From Tipula vernalis (lineage: Eukaryota; Arthropoda; Insecta; Diptera; Tipulidae), in the NCBI GenBank assembly GCA_958295665.1, contig OY282559.1, positions 261,212,245 to 261,276,244 of the forward strand: a stretch of DNA of 64,000 bases. Reading direction: 5' to 3'. The notes under the pieces were generated by a model. It was not told the origin of the DNA. It made no database searches and saw only the letters and a program-made list of their open reading frames with translations. Below, piece after piece: positions 31,382-45,779 of this stretch. Every line of letters starts with the position of its first letter. Position 1 is the first letter of the stretch. The translations under genes and the position numbers were made by a program.

Positions 31382-34300
31382 AAATAATAATTTTGGAAAT
31401 TGTAAAATTCTTAAATCCCTCGAAACTTTTGAAATTTTAACATTTATTATTATAAATTATTTGTTGAAATTTTTGAAATAATTTAAGCTTGTTAAACCTT
31501 TTAAAATCTTTAAAAAGTTGTAGTTCTGGAATAATATTCTTAATCATATTCCAGGAACACTGTTTTTACAAGATGCTTTGTTTCATTTAGGTGAACTAGT
31601 TTTGGACTTTCTTCATGATTTAATGGACAACTGTCTGTCGCTTGGATACCCAACTTTCATATTAAAACAGAAAAATTTTAAGGGTTGTTTGCGATGAGAT
31701 TTTTATTACCTCTGCCAATTTCCTAAATTTTTTGTATTTCCGCAATTGTTCAAATAAAACTCTGTTTACCTGTTTGTTTTGATAATCTTCCATTACTTTG
31801 GTGGTAAGAACTTGGGTATTTTCAAGCTTACAGATATGCTCCATTTTCAACGCTTTATAGACATGATGAAAGCTGTTCATTTCCCACCAAAAACAATCAC
31901 CACGGAAGTACAAATTATAAATATTGAAAGATTTGTTTGAAAATAATTTGATGTGATTTAAATTGATTTAATTTCGTTAGGTTTGATTAGTTTTGATCGA
32001 TTTTATTAGATTTAATTAAATATGTTAAAGTTTGATTCTATTTGATTACAACAACAACTCAACAGCTGTAACCAGCGCAATGGTGTTTGGTCGGCTTGAC
32101 ATCCATTTGCTTTTGACAATTTGCGCAAAATCCGATTCTGCTAATCATTCATTTCAATTCCGCACACTTTAAAGACAATTTGAATAAATTTCTTGGCAAA
32201 TTAAATCTAGGAAATACACTCTAGATAATACATATATCTAAGAACATAGCATATCCCAAAAATAACAATAAAATTGTATTTCCTCATGTATTGTAATTAT
32301 TTTCGAAAAAAAGAAAATAATCTAATAAAAATGCCAGAAAAACATCGAAAATAAAATTAATTGCTCGACTTTTTATTTATAACCAACAATACGAGTTCAC
32401 CAACAAAAAACCAAAATCTACGAGAATACGGTTTTCATCGTATCTCAGACAAAACTTTGAAGAAGTGTGAATACCTATATAATGTACATAACCAAATACT
32501 TAAACAGCAACAACATCGAGATATTCGCATAAATTACAAAGTGACATTTTAAATGTCAAAACGAAAAAAAAAACATCCAACAAGTTTATATCATACGAAC
32601 TACGAACGACCAATGTTTAATTTTTTGTTTTTGTTTTGGAGTATTTCTCTTACTAGATTTTAATTACTTACAATAAAAAATTCCACGGCTACAAATATAG
32701 ATTTATATACGTTACAGGATAAACGCGATTCATATTTATTTACTATATTTACACTAGACTATAGTTTTAGTATTTTAGTTGTGACTTTTAAATTTGATAT
32801 GTATAGTAGATACTTATGGATTGTGTGAAACTGCGAGCTATAAATAAAACGTCGGGAAATTTGGCTGACTGAATATTATAGTGTGTCGATTATAGTTGGT
32901 TTTTTATGTGTCTCTTTGTAGTTTTTCAATTGAAAATATTTTTATTTTTATGTATGTGAACGTGTTATCATGTGTTTGTATTGACTTTACTTATCTACAT
33001 ATAGTATATTTATGTATCCACAGATAGAAAGAAAGTAAAATGTTTTTGTCTAAATATTTTATTTTTGTTGATATTTTCCATATAATATATTAGTTTTGGG
33101 TTAGAGAGTTATGTTTATAAAACATTGTAATTTTCTAGCCTAATGATTTATATGTCTGTTCAGATTCAGATGTCAAGATATTTGCTAATGTTCCAAATTT
33201 ATTACTACGTTAAATGACATAATAATTATTATTGACCGTTTTTTAACATGAGAATTTTGATAAATAATTCACATTTATAGGGGAAATCAGTTTGTTTAAT
33301 TTACTAAGTTGGCAGTTTTATTGACTAGTTAGTAAGTTAGATGAAAGGGGCCATAAATAACAGACATAGTTTAAATTTTTAATTGGTGATAAATTAAGGT
33401 TGCTATATTAATTAATTATATATAAACATATATATGCATAGGGTTAAAAAAGACGGCTGCGAAAAATGGAAAGATGTCACTTAGATGTGGTTTGGGTGCA
33501 TTGAGTTCGCTAAATTCAAGAGCTAAGAATAGTTTAATAAACTCCAATTGAAATTTGCAAATGGGGTTTATTAAAATTTTCCACATCAAAGTCATTCCGG
33601 TTTTTGCCCAAATCTAACATTTGCTTGACATTTTAATTCAAGGGCCTCTGGATTCTGTAATCTAGCCTAGACTCAATCGCTTATCTCAAGGTTTCAAATT
33701 TTAAACTCTTATTCGATCTTCGGACTCTTATGCTTAACCTAAGCAGAATTTGAAAAACTTTACTTATGCCCGGTTGCGCAAAAAGAGCTAACCGTCTGTT
33801 AAATAATATTGTCTCTGCTTTTTTGGGGGGGGAAATTGCGGTTTGTTTCATAATACAAATTCAATGCAAGCTACTTGATTTTTTTTTTACATGAACATTG
33901 TAACTAGAGAATTATATATTTAACTGCCCAGTTTCGTTAGTAAATAAATATTTAATTGAAGGACAAATTTGTCTATGTAGAAATAAAATAAAATTAACTG
34001 GCGTTAAGTTCGCATTATGAAAGAAATCTAAGAACGGCAATATTATTTAACTGACCCAAACTGATTTTTTATTTGAGCAACTGAGCATAAGAAAATTTAA
34101 AGCTAACTAAACATTAGATGTCTGCGAAATCAAATAAAATTTAATTAGACAAAGAAAGAGTTTTACTCGGTGACTTAATAATATCGATGTCAGCGATCTT
34201 GTAAGTTTTAAAATTTAGATAGGTTATATCTAATATTTATATAACTAGAAATGCTTTACAAATTTATTAGATAAATTACCACGTTTTGGCAAATATGTTA

Positions 34301-37300
34301 TATCCTATTTTTATTGCTATATCAAAGCTATTTTCTTTTGCTTAACAAAAAATTTGGTTTCTAATGTTACTGCTGCTTCGTTTTCTAGGAATGTGGAATA
34401 CAAATTTCAAATAACTGTCACAAAACATTGCGCGCTACATTTATTTATTACACAAGTCAAATATAACATATTCAGTCATGGAGAAAATTAATAAAATAAA
34501 AATATTTTGGAATATTTTTTTTTACATAGCACATAGTGACTCTTAATCTAAGCTCTATGGAACATCGTGCTTAACACAATGATTGCAATGTTATGCAAAT
34601 ATTAAGTTCAACATTTTAACCCTTTCGCTGCCACAGATGCCAATATATTAAGCATTTTTTCTTGCCTCGGCACATCATGCTTGTTTTACTCGTATCATAT
34701 CATATAGACTTAAATACGACTTGGAATAAGAAAAAAAAAATCCCTGATGTGCAAAATAATAACAACAAATTCAGCAATCGTGTTGTCACTTAATTTTCTA
34801 CGTTGGACTAATGGCTTGGAGCAATAAGATAAAATTATTAAAACCTTGAATTCAAATCTATTGTTCTTCAAATATTTTCTTGTACGAAGATTCATTGGTA
34901 AAATGACTGTTTGCAAACCGTTTAGGCAAACAGTTAATTAATAACAGGGTCGAATTAAACATTTTAAAATTTGCTTTAATGAGTAAAATACATTTTTTTA
35001 AAATTCCCACACATTTCAAGAGGGATATTCTTCAATATTTGACTATTCACTGTAAATTATAAATGGATAATAATTTAAAAACGATATACACGAAAATTAT
35101 CATTCTCTTTCAAAAAAAAAAATCGATTTTTAGTTTTTAATTAATATGTAAATTAAAAATCAAAACAACAAAAAAAAATTTTGTTTTGACCTTGTAAATT
35201 AAAAATTGATCTACTAATTTTAAATTAAATTATGTCCAGAATCTTGAAATGTTATAAATCCCTAAAATGTTTATGTTCTTCCAAATTTTAAAATTAACAA
35301 GGCGAAACACAAAATTAAAAATTCATTAATTTTTAACCCTGCCTTCTAAGTAACTGAAAGGAATCTGCTGTATAAATATAATATAATTTTGTCTAAATTG
35401 GACTAGAAAATGGAATTTTTGAAACGGGTCAAGAATTTTCGTTACGGCTTATGATTGCTTTGATTAAAAAAAAACTTAAATTTGAATTAGAAAATTTAAA
35501 TGGTCAAAACTTCAAGAATTTGAACAATACAAAATTTAGAAATTTTTTTAAATTTCAATTGTGTTAAGATTGTAAATAGTTATAAGAGCCAGAACCAAAA
35601 TATTAAAAATTTCAAAATCAAATTTTGAAAATTTGATATTAAAAATTTATTTTATTCTACAATACAAATGTAATTTGCACTTTCTGGAACTTTGAATTTT
35701 TTGAAATTTAGAATTTCGGATTAATTTTTTTCGAAAATTAAAATTTAAAAATTTAAATTTACTTAATATGTTGTACAATAGAAAATTTTAAATTGAGAAG
35801 TCCTAATTAAATTCTGAGAAATTAAATAGATTTTAAAGTCTTGAATTTTTATAACTTATATTTCTGGAATTTTCCATGTAAAGAGAATATTCTAAAACAT
35901 AAAACTTTCTTTAATTTTAGAAAATCGAATATATAAATTATTAATAGTTCTGAAATTCTACAATCACTTTAGAATTTTAAAAATTTATTCCGAGTAGAAT
36001 TGTTATATTTTACGGAATCATATTAAATTATTAGTTAGGGAATTTTTGATTAAAGTAAAGAATATTGCCAACTTGGAGTTAGACAACTAATTTACAAATT
36101 CTGATTTGAAAAAGGAATTTTTAGTTTTTCAATTTCAGTATCATTCTTGAGACAAAAATTTAATGGATGAATTAAAATTAGTAATCCGAAATCTAAAATC
36201 CCTAAAAATTTACAAAATTGAATTTTTAAAATTTTGGTTAAGGAATTTTTTGTAACCAGTACTAGCATGTTTTCTTAACGTTGGATCTGATTCGGATCAA
36301 ACCGTGTTTCATGAAATGACAAATACAAAAATTTATTCAGTTGTTGTTCATTTCAATTATAACTGTGATCTGATTCATGGCACTATACATCAAGAAATGT
36401 AACGATGCTCTACAACTAAGATTGTGAATTTCGAATTTTAGAATTTTGATCAAATTTTAATTTCAAAAAGTGTAAATTTAAAAAATTATTTAATAAATCA
36501 ATTAAATGAACAGCGAAAATCTGAATATTTTGATTTAAAATTTTAAAAGTTTAGAAATAAAATTTTACGATTGCAAATTATGCTTTAAGTATCAAATGTT
36601 GAACCTACCTACCGACCCAGAATTGGAAAAATTGGATTCTATTTGTAAATTAAAGGATATTTAATAATTTTTGGATATCTGATGACTCAGAAATTGTAAA
36701 ATTTTCTATATCTAGAACCTTTTTTAAAATTGAGAATACCGTTTTAGAATTTTAAAAATTTATACCTAACGTGATTGTAAGATTTTTTCATTACAAAATA
36801 TTAGTTAGGAAATTTGTGATTAAATTGCGAATTTAGAATTAGAAAATTTATATTTAAGTTTCAAAACCCTTCTATTTTGACAAAGGGATTTTTAGAATTT
36901 CGATTTCAGTACAATTTCACGTTGGAAAATAAATTCTGGAGTTTTTAGTTCAAATTCTATAATACAGAATTTTATACAACTAAGAAATTCGGTTCTGAAT
37001 TTGAAGTTTTAGTTTAGCGTCTCTAACCTGTGAATAGTGCAGAATTTAGAAAATTAATTTTATAATTTCGAAAATATAAAATTGGCATAATTTTGCCTTA
37101 AATATTTTTTCACTGGAGGGGGTGTCATATTTAACCAAGCTTTCACTCAAAAAGAATTTTAATTTGAAATGGTCTATATTGGAAAAAATTAATAAAAAAA
37201 TTTAAATTTTCAAAATTTTAAAAATTAACAGTTTCTGAAGCTAAAATTCTTCTTCGAATTTTCTAGTTAAAATTTTAGAACATGAATATTCAAATTACTT

Positions 37301-37539
37301 ATTACTTTATAGTATAGAAAATTTTAAATTTAAAAGTTGTTAGTAATACACCTATCTCCTTTCTTACAAATTATAAAGGTTCTAAATGGTTAAATTTTGA
37401 TTATTTAGGAGTTTTAATGATTCAAATTTTAGAATTTAATAAATTTCATAAATTTTGATATGGAATTTTGAAAATTTTGGTTTCACATCTTAATTTTTTG
37501 TTTTTGAAATTTTAGCAATATTCAAGTCGTGTAGAGGGT
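31382..37539. other. Long AT-rich stretch; one weak exon candidate at 31706-31913
   Basis: On the minus strand, 31913-31706 is open and protein-like (MYFRGDCFWWEMNSFHH.., later QLRKYKKFRKLAE). It ends at a good splice donor, GAG|GTAATA, but no partner exon was found and the family is unknown. From about 34980 to 37500 the sequence is monotonously A/T-rich, with endless GAATTTT/AAATTT words. An 8-G run lies near 33825. Nothing else can be supported; it may be intron of the plus-strand hnRNP L-like gene. Confidence 0.35.
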
Positions 37540-37639
37540 CTTTCAATAAAGACGTTCGATTTTTAAATGTAAATAAAACAAGTTGTGGGTAAGATATCCA
37601 CTCAATTTTTTTTATTAGAAATAATATTTTATTGCAATA

Positions 37640-37915
37640 AGTATAGAATATAACGTCGTTCAAATGTCCGCCGCGGTTTTGTTTGGTGCCATGTATTCGG
37701 GAGAGTGCTGAATGTCTATCGTGGCACGCTGTTTGGCATTTGGAACCACATGTCGTCGGTATAAATATAATTCAGTTTTGGCCACAAGAGGTTGCTTATC
37801 ATCGATCTGTATACTTGCCATTAACGGTTATGGCAATGCCAGTTTCGTGACTTCAAAATTGTTTTTCGAAAATTTGATCATTTGCATACGTTGTTCAACG
37901 CTATAACATCCCATG
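37640..37915 (-). pseudogene. Second mariner-like transposase relic, internally deleted
   Basis: Minus-strand reading gives KSRNWHCHNR, a stop, then VYRSMISNLLWPKLNYIYTD and DMWFQ, the block that in this transposase type precedes the QQDGATCHT region. It then jumps to a short C-terminal-like end (KPRRTFERRYILYLL). AGGGTCTTTCAATAAAGACG at about 37539-37558 may be one terminal repeat. Stops and the deletion make it inactive. It is the same superfamily as 27611-27840, though the overlap is too small to prove the same family. Confidence 0.5.
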
Positions 37916-40900
37916 GTGATTTGCCATACACTACTGAACAATTCACAATAAGTTTGACTAGCTGCTACAACCTAACAAATTTCGCCTTGAAGATAATGCT
38001 TAATGACCCGAAAGGCAACAGCGATCAATGTACGGCAATTTATAACCACTGGGTTTATTTGTTGGCATTTTCTAAGTAAAAATAATAAAAATTGCTTTTG
38101 GATGCTTTCAAAATCAAAAGAATTAAAATCAGTTAATCTGTGAAATTTCGAAAATTTGTTGTCTGGGATTTTTAGTTGTAAATCTAATATTCATTTTTTC
38201 TACATCCAAGATTGCGAATTTCCAATACTTCGCTTTAGTAATCGTTTCTCGAGAGTCCAAGTATGGCTTCGGAAGTTCTCAAGAAATTTTGTTTCACAAA
38301 ACCTGGAAGAGAATTTAATCTAATTAAGACTAGGTGGCACTAAAATGGAAAATTAACAGGATCACTCTCTCCTCTTTAAAACTATTCATAACACGGAGTT
38401 AAGGTACACAAACAAGCAAAAACACCAGTTTTTTTAAAACGACCCTACAGGAAGACCAAGTATGAAGTTTAGTTAGAGTGACAGTCAGAATATTTCATCC
38501 TAAATTACATCGACAATTAAGACTATGTTAATATCAACAACTTAAAAGACAAAGAAATATGCAGAATACTATAAGAGGTTTCGAGCAAATCAATAAGCAG
38601 GAAAAAATAAGACAGGGCGGCACTGCTTAGGCGTACTTTAAAGGAGCATGATAGATGACATTCTAAACCTCGAAACCGTGACCATACTGAAATCTTAACC
38701 TTGTGGATGTGATGAACAATCAGTAGCTACATAATATGTATAAGAAAAAATTATCCTGAATTTTATAGAGCGAAATGTTGAAATGTAAATATGATATCAA
38801 AGAACCGCCATTTATGACATTTTGTTTTAACCAGATCACATCGCTTATATACACCAGATCGATAAATCCAAAGCAAAAATATCTCTAAATTCTGAAATTC
38901 AACCAAAAATAATCTTGATTTTGAAGCTCTATTAGTTGTTTATTTTAAAAATCAAACTTACAAAAAGTATCATGCAAATTGTGCAGTTTTTATTGTTTAT
39001 TTTCGTAATACTTTACTTCCCATAAACTTTTTATGACTGTTTTCAATTAAGATGACTTCCCAATCGCATAATAATTTTATTACCGCTTTGCATGCATTTT
39101 ACGAATTAATATCGGGATACGTATACAATCTCAAGGTATATATATTTTTTTTAATGTATTAGTCCAAGGGTCGATGCTAGAGGTGAAGTGTTAAGGTTTC
39201 ACGATTTTAATCTATAAATACTGTATTAGTTTATGGAACAGCCACGTATATTGGCCAACCTCATTAATTTTTACAGATCATTTAATATCACAGTCGGTTT
39301 GTTATAAAAATTGAATGAAATAATTTACAGCAATTTCCGATTTGCATATGGTTTTATATATAGCTAACTCAACAATTATTAATTGAAATGTTTTTATTTG
39401 TATAATGACGGCAATAAAAAAAAAAAACTAGCGAACCGGAAATTTTGCAGTATTTATTACCTCGTACATTTGTAGATATGTACGTTTATATGGAGGAATA
39501 GTTGGAATACAAGCTATGATTGTTTAGTTGGATAAAATGAGCAATTAATGCGCGCGGGAAAATCAAGGTCGGGTGATAAAATTTTATTTAAAAAAATAAT
39601 TCAATTATAAAATTTAATTAACTAATAATTATTTGATTAGATTTTATGTGGTACTATGGTTGGTTACGCTTGGAAATTCAATTATATAATCATATACGAT
39701 ATTAAATGTAAATATTTAGTACATATACATAACGTAACACCCGATACTCTGTATAGTCAAATGTCAATAACATGATTTTTATTGTTATGAAATATGATAT
39801 GAAGATGGTTGATGCAAACTTTGTTTGAGGAAAAGTAAATTATCAGCATAAGCAACGTGTGGTGATGATAGGTATAACCAAGTTTAATATAAAACCATCG
39901 ATAATATTTTTTATTATTATTTTTTTAAATTGGCGAGGTTGTTGAAAGTCAAGGTAACCAATATGTATATGTTTTTGCGTATACATATTATTTAAACACG
40001 ATTTGTTTTGTTATGTTGTTAGAATTATAAATCGCGGTGTTAAATGACTTCAGTTCAATATTATATATTTATTCACGATTAATAATTAAGGGTTTAAAAT
40101 GTTGCTGTAATTAATTAAAATTGAACTTTTCTGTACTAGTTGATATGAAATTGAAAGGAATAATAAAAATTTTCCTTACTCTCATGAATGTTCATAATAG
40201 ATCGTGTCATTTCAAACAACTACTTAATAGAAGTGCAAAGTGCCCTCGATAAATGTATTTGGCCGGCAACTTACAAACAAGCCATTTCCTGGAGAACTAC
40301 TTGCCTTAGTCTTATGTTCATTGTTACTCTAACGAAAGAATTGAAATTAAGGGTAAGGGCCTGAGGGGATTTCAGTTTCTATTTTAGAACCGTTTAAAAA
40401 ATTTAACATTTTAAAGAAATATTATGTGATGATTCATATGGATGAGGTTCCAAAAATTGGGAATTTTCATATGTCTATGTAAAGTAAAAGTCACCATAAT
40501 TTCAAAATAACGATCCAAAATTTCGTAAGCATTCAATTATAAGAGAGTTTCAACAGTATTGGAAGCTTTTGTTTAGTAAGCAATTTCTTAAAGCTTGAGA
40601 CAATGAAAGCACGTTTGCATATAGTAGCACGTATTCTACTTTAGCCTATATAAACCTTGCATTAATGAAAACTTGAAGTTTTATCGAATAAATGAGCTTT
40701 TGCATATCATAAATCTGCTTTATTATTTTTTTATGTATTTTTCAAATTAATGGTTGTTTAAAAAGCAAATCATTAACTTCTGTTTTAATTGAGAGCTAAC
40801 ACTGGCTGCACACCAAATTATTCAAAGCCGTTTAAAACATTGGCTTTCTAATGTGAGTTTATGACCGCAAATCGAAGACCCTTAAGTCTATTGCTTTGAT

Positions 40901-41399
40901 ATGGTAAAATAATAGAAATAAGTGAAGCTCATCAAATGTTTTTTATAAAATGCATTTTTCACAAAAATTGAAGAACTAAATCACTCCTGAAAGCTCAATA
41001 ATACTTGTAGTTTTTCAATAAAATTCACAGTTCAATTTGACAATGTTTCTACAGGTGTTCGGTATAACTTTCGCCTTTGTGCCAATGTGTACTGGCGATA
41101 TACCGCCTTAGTAAACAAAACAAAAAACCTGAGCGTAAAGTGATGAAAGAAAAAGAAAGTAGCTGGCAGAATTGCAACGCCGGCGATGAAAATACCCAGA
41201 TGATTCTTTATCGTTGCGGGCCTCAAATCCAATCAACACAGTCATTTGTACTGGGAGCGCGCTCCTTGCAACTAAACATTTCCCATAACTTGTCATCAAG
41301 GCAGCAAGTTTGAATTAAATTAGTTCTCGGTGTGTTTATAAAAATTAAAACAAATTTGTTTAAAGCTACCAAAATTTGACGAGAGGATAATTTTTTGAT
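37916..41399. other. AT-rich stretch, nothing recognised
   Basis: Bases 38230-38700 are somewhat less A/T-rich than the rest but show no open frame. Overlapping frames at 41032-41313 on both strands are short and without motifs. No RNA gene or repeat end was seen. Confidence 0.35.
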
Positions 41400-42620
41400 G
41401 GTCCTATTATACCCGTTCCTACTCCCAATTGCATTTTTGATCCATCCGTCAACCGGAATTATTGGTCTAGTCCTCTCTTGCGGGAATATGAGTTTTAAGT
41501 TTATGGATGAAAGCCCATCATGCGCACCATTTGTTCATTGAAACACAGGATCCCCAAGTGTTCCTTTAATTCAGCTCGCTTTAGACTGTATCCCTCTGTA
41601 AGGACTTGTTTCAGGCCTTCTTCTTTAATTGCTATGTGTAGCAGGAATAGGTCAAGCAATGCTTCTACGCCGGTTATCAGGTGGCTCTTATGGCTTCTGT
41701 AATTCCAAAACATACTGGTCTCTGCAGTTTTTTCAGTTTTGCCATTGCCGTTATTTACTCTATTTTATATAACTCATAGCTTTTTTGTTGCATGATTTAT
41801 AGTGGTCGTAATCTGTGAGTCCCTAGTCAGCTTTTGAACTAACGTGACTACCTAAGAGCAACCTCCTTCCTTTCCTCAATAGTTTTTACAATTTTATGTA
41901 ATGTTGTGAAAATTTCCCTTTCTGATATGTAAATTACATTTTGCTGAACCAGTTCTGCCAACTCTATGCACCTCTAGTCTGACTTATTGATTGACCAGTT
42001 TCTCCATCGTCTTAAGCAGAAAAGATGATAGGATTATAGGTCGAACGGGTTTGCTTCATCCGAGGATTTTAAACCCACTTTTGGTATAAGGTCCACCTTT
42101 AATTTCCTTCACTGCCGAATACCTTAGCTGTAATTTAGGCTGGCTGCAAATATTTTATATGAGGGTATTTTTGGTGTTCCCTTCCTTCTTGAAGGAGTAC
42201 CGGAAATTCTCCATCGGGTCCAGGCGATTTATAGATTTTGAAAGACGTACCTCTCATAAGTACCCATCATAAGGTTTATGATTATTATGATGCCTTCTTA
42301 TCATAAAGTGACATACAGTTTTTGGTGTTGAGTCCACATATGCGGGTCCCATTTATCCAGGGTTTTTTAATATGGCTCTGTTGAGGTGGCCAAGCAAGCC
42401 TATGACCCCAGATTTTGAGCTGCTCTACTGACGAGACCTAACATGGGCGAGGTGCCCTTGATGCCAATGGTTGGCTACGGTACCACTGTTTCTTATGCTC
42501 TTCCGACACATATTTGGCGTGAAGCGTTACGTCCTCTAATCTTGGTCGAAATACTGATAGCTCGCAAGTTTAAAGCTTTAGAGGCAGCTTCCACCCTTTT
42601 TTTTGTTTAGGCTTCTATTT
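41400..42620 (-). pseudogene. Decayed LINE (LOA/I/Jockey-type) with RT relic
   Basis: Pieces of a non-LTR reverse transcriptase appear on the minus strand in the right order, broken by stops. Near 42180-42240 is SPGPD/EFPVLLQEG (start of RT). Near 42040-42080 is LIPK.G followed by a decayed palm. At 41713-41501 an open 70-codon piece has HLITGVEALLDLFLLHIAIKEEGL and LKEHLGILCFNEQMV, typical of the post-RT region where LOA/I elements read ITGA..P..ALEALL. No ends found. Confidence 0.55.
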
Positions 42621-45138
42621 CTTTTACTCCTGTAAACGAGGTGAAATTTAATTAATTCAGGAATATTAAGGCTCCATGCCGGAGTCTGGTAGCAAGGTAA
42701 GCTTAGTTTAAAACCGAATGTCGCTTGGTAGCCGGAGTCTTACGACAAATGCTGTAGCACGTTAGATTATTGTTTTTTAAAGGGTCACTTCTTTAGAAAC
42801 TTGTTGTCGCCTGCGGCCAGGGGAGCAGTTACCTATAATCGCCCGAGGAGATGGCGCTTACAGTTGCGAATTTTGGTCAGAGTTCTCCTCGTAAAATCGT
42901 ACACACCGTCAGTATTGCTTAACTCATGAGCAGAACAACCTTTTACTGCTCACTTTACCTTGCGGTTAGGAAGTTGGTGTTTACTACTCAATTTTAATCC
43001 GCCCTCCTTAACCTTAGAATCTCGCCTGCAGCCATGATCGCCACTCACACAATACAAATAACGATGCATAGAGTTCTGTGCTTTTAGATATCTTGACGTT
43101 CAAAACATCAAAAAGTTCGAGCGAATCTGTTTGCCACACATAACCATCAGATTCTTGGAAAGTCTTTGAAATGCTTGATTAATACGGAGTAACGAGAAAA
43201 TCAACATCAAGCCCTATGGTTGAACTAAAAGCAAAACAACATAACCATGAATAAATAGATTATCAAATACAACCTGAAATTTATAGCTGAAAGCTTCAAA
43301 TCATCTAAAAAATCTCATTAACATTCTAATTCTCTTAATAAAATTCCATAATTTCGAAAGTTTTAAGTCTGGAAGATATGGAGCACTCTCGTAAACATCC
43401 GCTAATATGGAAATTTTTGATGCACTTCAATAATGTGAAATAGTATGCGACACAAAGTCAGTTCTCGATTATTGCAAACGTATAAATTCAGCAAGCAACT
43501 CAACCCTTAAACTCGAATATCTCCAAAAACTTCGAAAATCTCATATAAGTATAGTCTACCTCAAATAATTTAGAAAACTACGATACCTACTTAGTCCGGA
43601 AAAAATAAAAAAAATATTGCGATAATTCGTGAATAAGTCATTGTGTTATATAACAGAAAATCAGTTTTTTTCTACACATCAGTAACATTACTTGTCAATG
43701 TTCTTTAAAATTCATCTATTACATCGGGTTTTGAAAAATATAAAAAATTATTATTATTGGTCAAATTTACGATGTCGAGAAAATCCCGTCCAATTATTAA
43801 ATGGGGTTTAGGGTACTTTTGAAAATTTTTGAACTGTTTCCCTATCATTTTCGTATCAATTCAATATGGATCTTAGAACTCGCATCTTTCTTTTGACAGG
43901 GAGGTAAGGGAGATTTTATTCTGATGAGTCTCCATATTTATGTCTCATGATTTATGTCTCAGTTAGGCCTATAACGTTAGTTGGTTGATTTTAGAAAATA
44001 AGCTTAAAGAAGCTGAAAATAAGCTGAAAGACTCTCGACTGATTGTTATTTCACTCCGCTTTTTACTTTGGATAATTTCGCGCCATGTATGTTAATGGAA
44101 ACCATGCTTTGGGGTAGAGGTTATGCCAAGCAAACAACAACAAATTCCCATTAATTTTACCAGAGTTTATCGCATTCACAGGCACTTGTCCAAAAAATTC
44201 TACATTTGATTGCTGAATTTTATTAACGTTTTATTTCTACTTTGTAGTTCAAAGAAGTTTTTAATAATTCAAAAAAATGTAATCACGTTCTAATGTGATT
44301 TACAATTACATTCAACACACAGTTGGGTCGGTTTCTCAAAAGCAATTTTATATAAATAATATTAGATAATGGACCAGACTCAACGTACATCTTCTATTTG
44401 GCTTTTCTTCTATTTGCGCTATTATTTTTACGAAAATGAAATCCGATTTTGAAACAACCCATAAATTTGTCTGGATTTTGTTTTTAATCAGTTATAAGGC
44501 ACACAGAGAAATAACAGACAAAATTTTACATGGGATCAGGGTGAAATTAATTAAAAACCTTGTATCATTTGTCGTTTAGCGGCCCTATAAATTTAGATTA
44601 GGGCCCTATTAGACATCTATTCAAAAAATGGAGGTGTGACACCAAACGACCTTCTTTTACAATCGGGGTTGGAATTTACCATAAATTATAGGTATCTAGT
44701 ATCAAAGCATTCCTAGATATACAAGCCGTCAGGATAAAATTCGAACTTAATATAAAAGGAATAGAAAGACGAAGAAAAAATGGATTTTTCATACAAATCA
44801 TATGAAAAGTTATGTTTTTTTAATATCATTTTTCTTAAATGAAAAATCTTACAAAAATGAATTTTGATTTCTACGTTATTAAGAAGAATAATTGATAAAT
44901 ACGAGTATATGATTTGAAAATCAATTAATAAAATCTTGTTTATGATATAAAAATAATAAAATCTTGTTTATGATTAATGTTTTACATGGTTTTACTAAAA
45001 CCCCTTTATTTATAAACACATCTTTACACCTCATGACGTCACACTTTTCGTTCATTTTTTTTTATAATAAAAAAATATCGATAAATAGCAAAGAGTTTAA
45101 ACTAAAGAGGAGAAAAAAAACTTTTTTCATTACATGTC
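42621..45138. other. Degraded stretch, partly LINE-derived, no gene
   Basis: Bases 42620-43080 keep the higher GC of the preceding LINE relic but no readable domain. Beyond 43080 the sequence is A/T-rich with no features recognised. The 65-codon frame at 44964-45161 is low complexity. Confidence 0.35.
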
Positions 45139-45151
45139 AAAAACCATTTAG

Positions 45152-45766
45152 GTTAGGTTAGGTTTGGAGCGGTTCACTAGGACCAGGCATAGACAACAAA
45201 AATGGTCCGTAGCCATACCACGAATAATTGTTTCCTCCTTGGAACTATTTTGAGCTGTTAACAAAACGCTGGATACTCCTGACATCCATCCTACAGAGGT
45301 CCGTCAGGTCCTTGAAGAGTGGTGCCTCTAGAAACTTTAGTCTGTTCCGTGCCAGACGAGAGCAGGTGCAAAGAAGATGAAGCACTGTCTTTTCCTCCTC
45401 TTCGTCCTCGCAACTGCGACAGTAGTCATGTGGGAAGACACCAAGTCTACTCGCATGCCTCCCTATGAGACAGTGCCCCGTAATCACTCCAACAACACAC
45501 TGATCTGACTACGCTGAAGTGAGATCAGCTGTTTGGATCTCGCCAAGTCCAACTTTGGCCAGACCTGCCGAGTAATGACGCAAGAGGTGATACTTGACCA
45601 CCTGTCATTCGTCAGCTTGCTAGCGTCTTCCTGAAACATCAGTTTGCATACCGCAAGAGGCATTTTAATATCCTTTCTGCTTTCTGAGAAGTGGTCCGTT
45701 GTACCACGTCGAGCCAGTTCATCGGCGTTTATATTCTCTGTAGTTATGAAATGTCCTGGCACCCAT
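45152..45766 (-). mobile_element. 5'-truncated LINE fragment (RNase H end and CCHC), 13-bp target duplication
   Basis: The fragment is flanked by the perfect direct repeat AAAAACCATTTAG (45139-45151 and 45767-45779). On the minus strand it opens with PGHFITTENINADELARRG, the end of an RNase H domain, continues through WPKLDLARS, then after a frame change MITGHCLIGRHASRLGVF and a CCHC-like CRSCEDEEEE..HLLCTC. This order fits LOA/I-type LINEs with a C-terminal RNase H. The 3' end is CCTAACCTAACC, with no poly(A). The change of frame near 45484 makes it non-functional. Confidence 0.8.
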
Positions 45767-45779
45767 AAAAACCATTTAG

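Noticed and set aside
41032..41313. Cluster of short frames on both strands
   Set aside because: The region is slightly GC-richer but no protein family is recognisable and the frames overlap each other.
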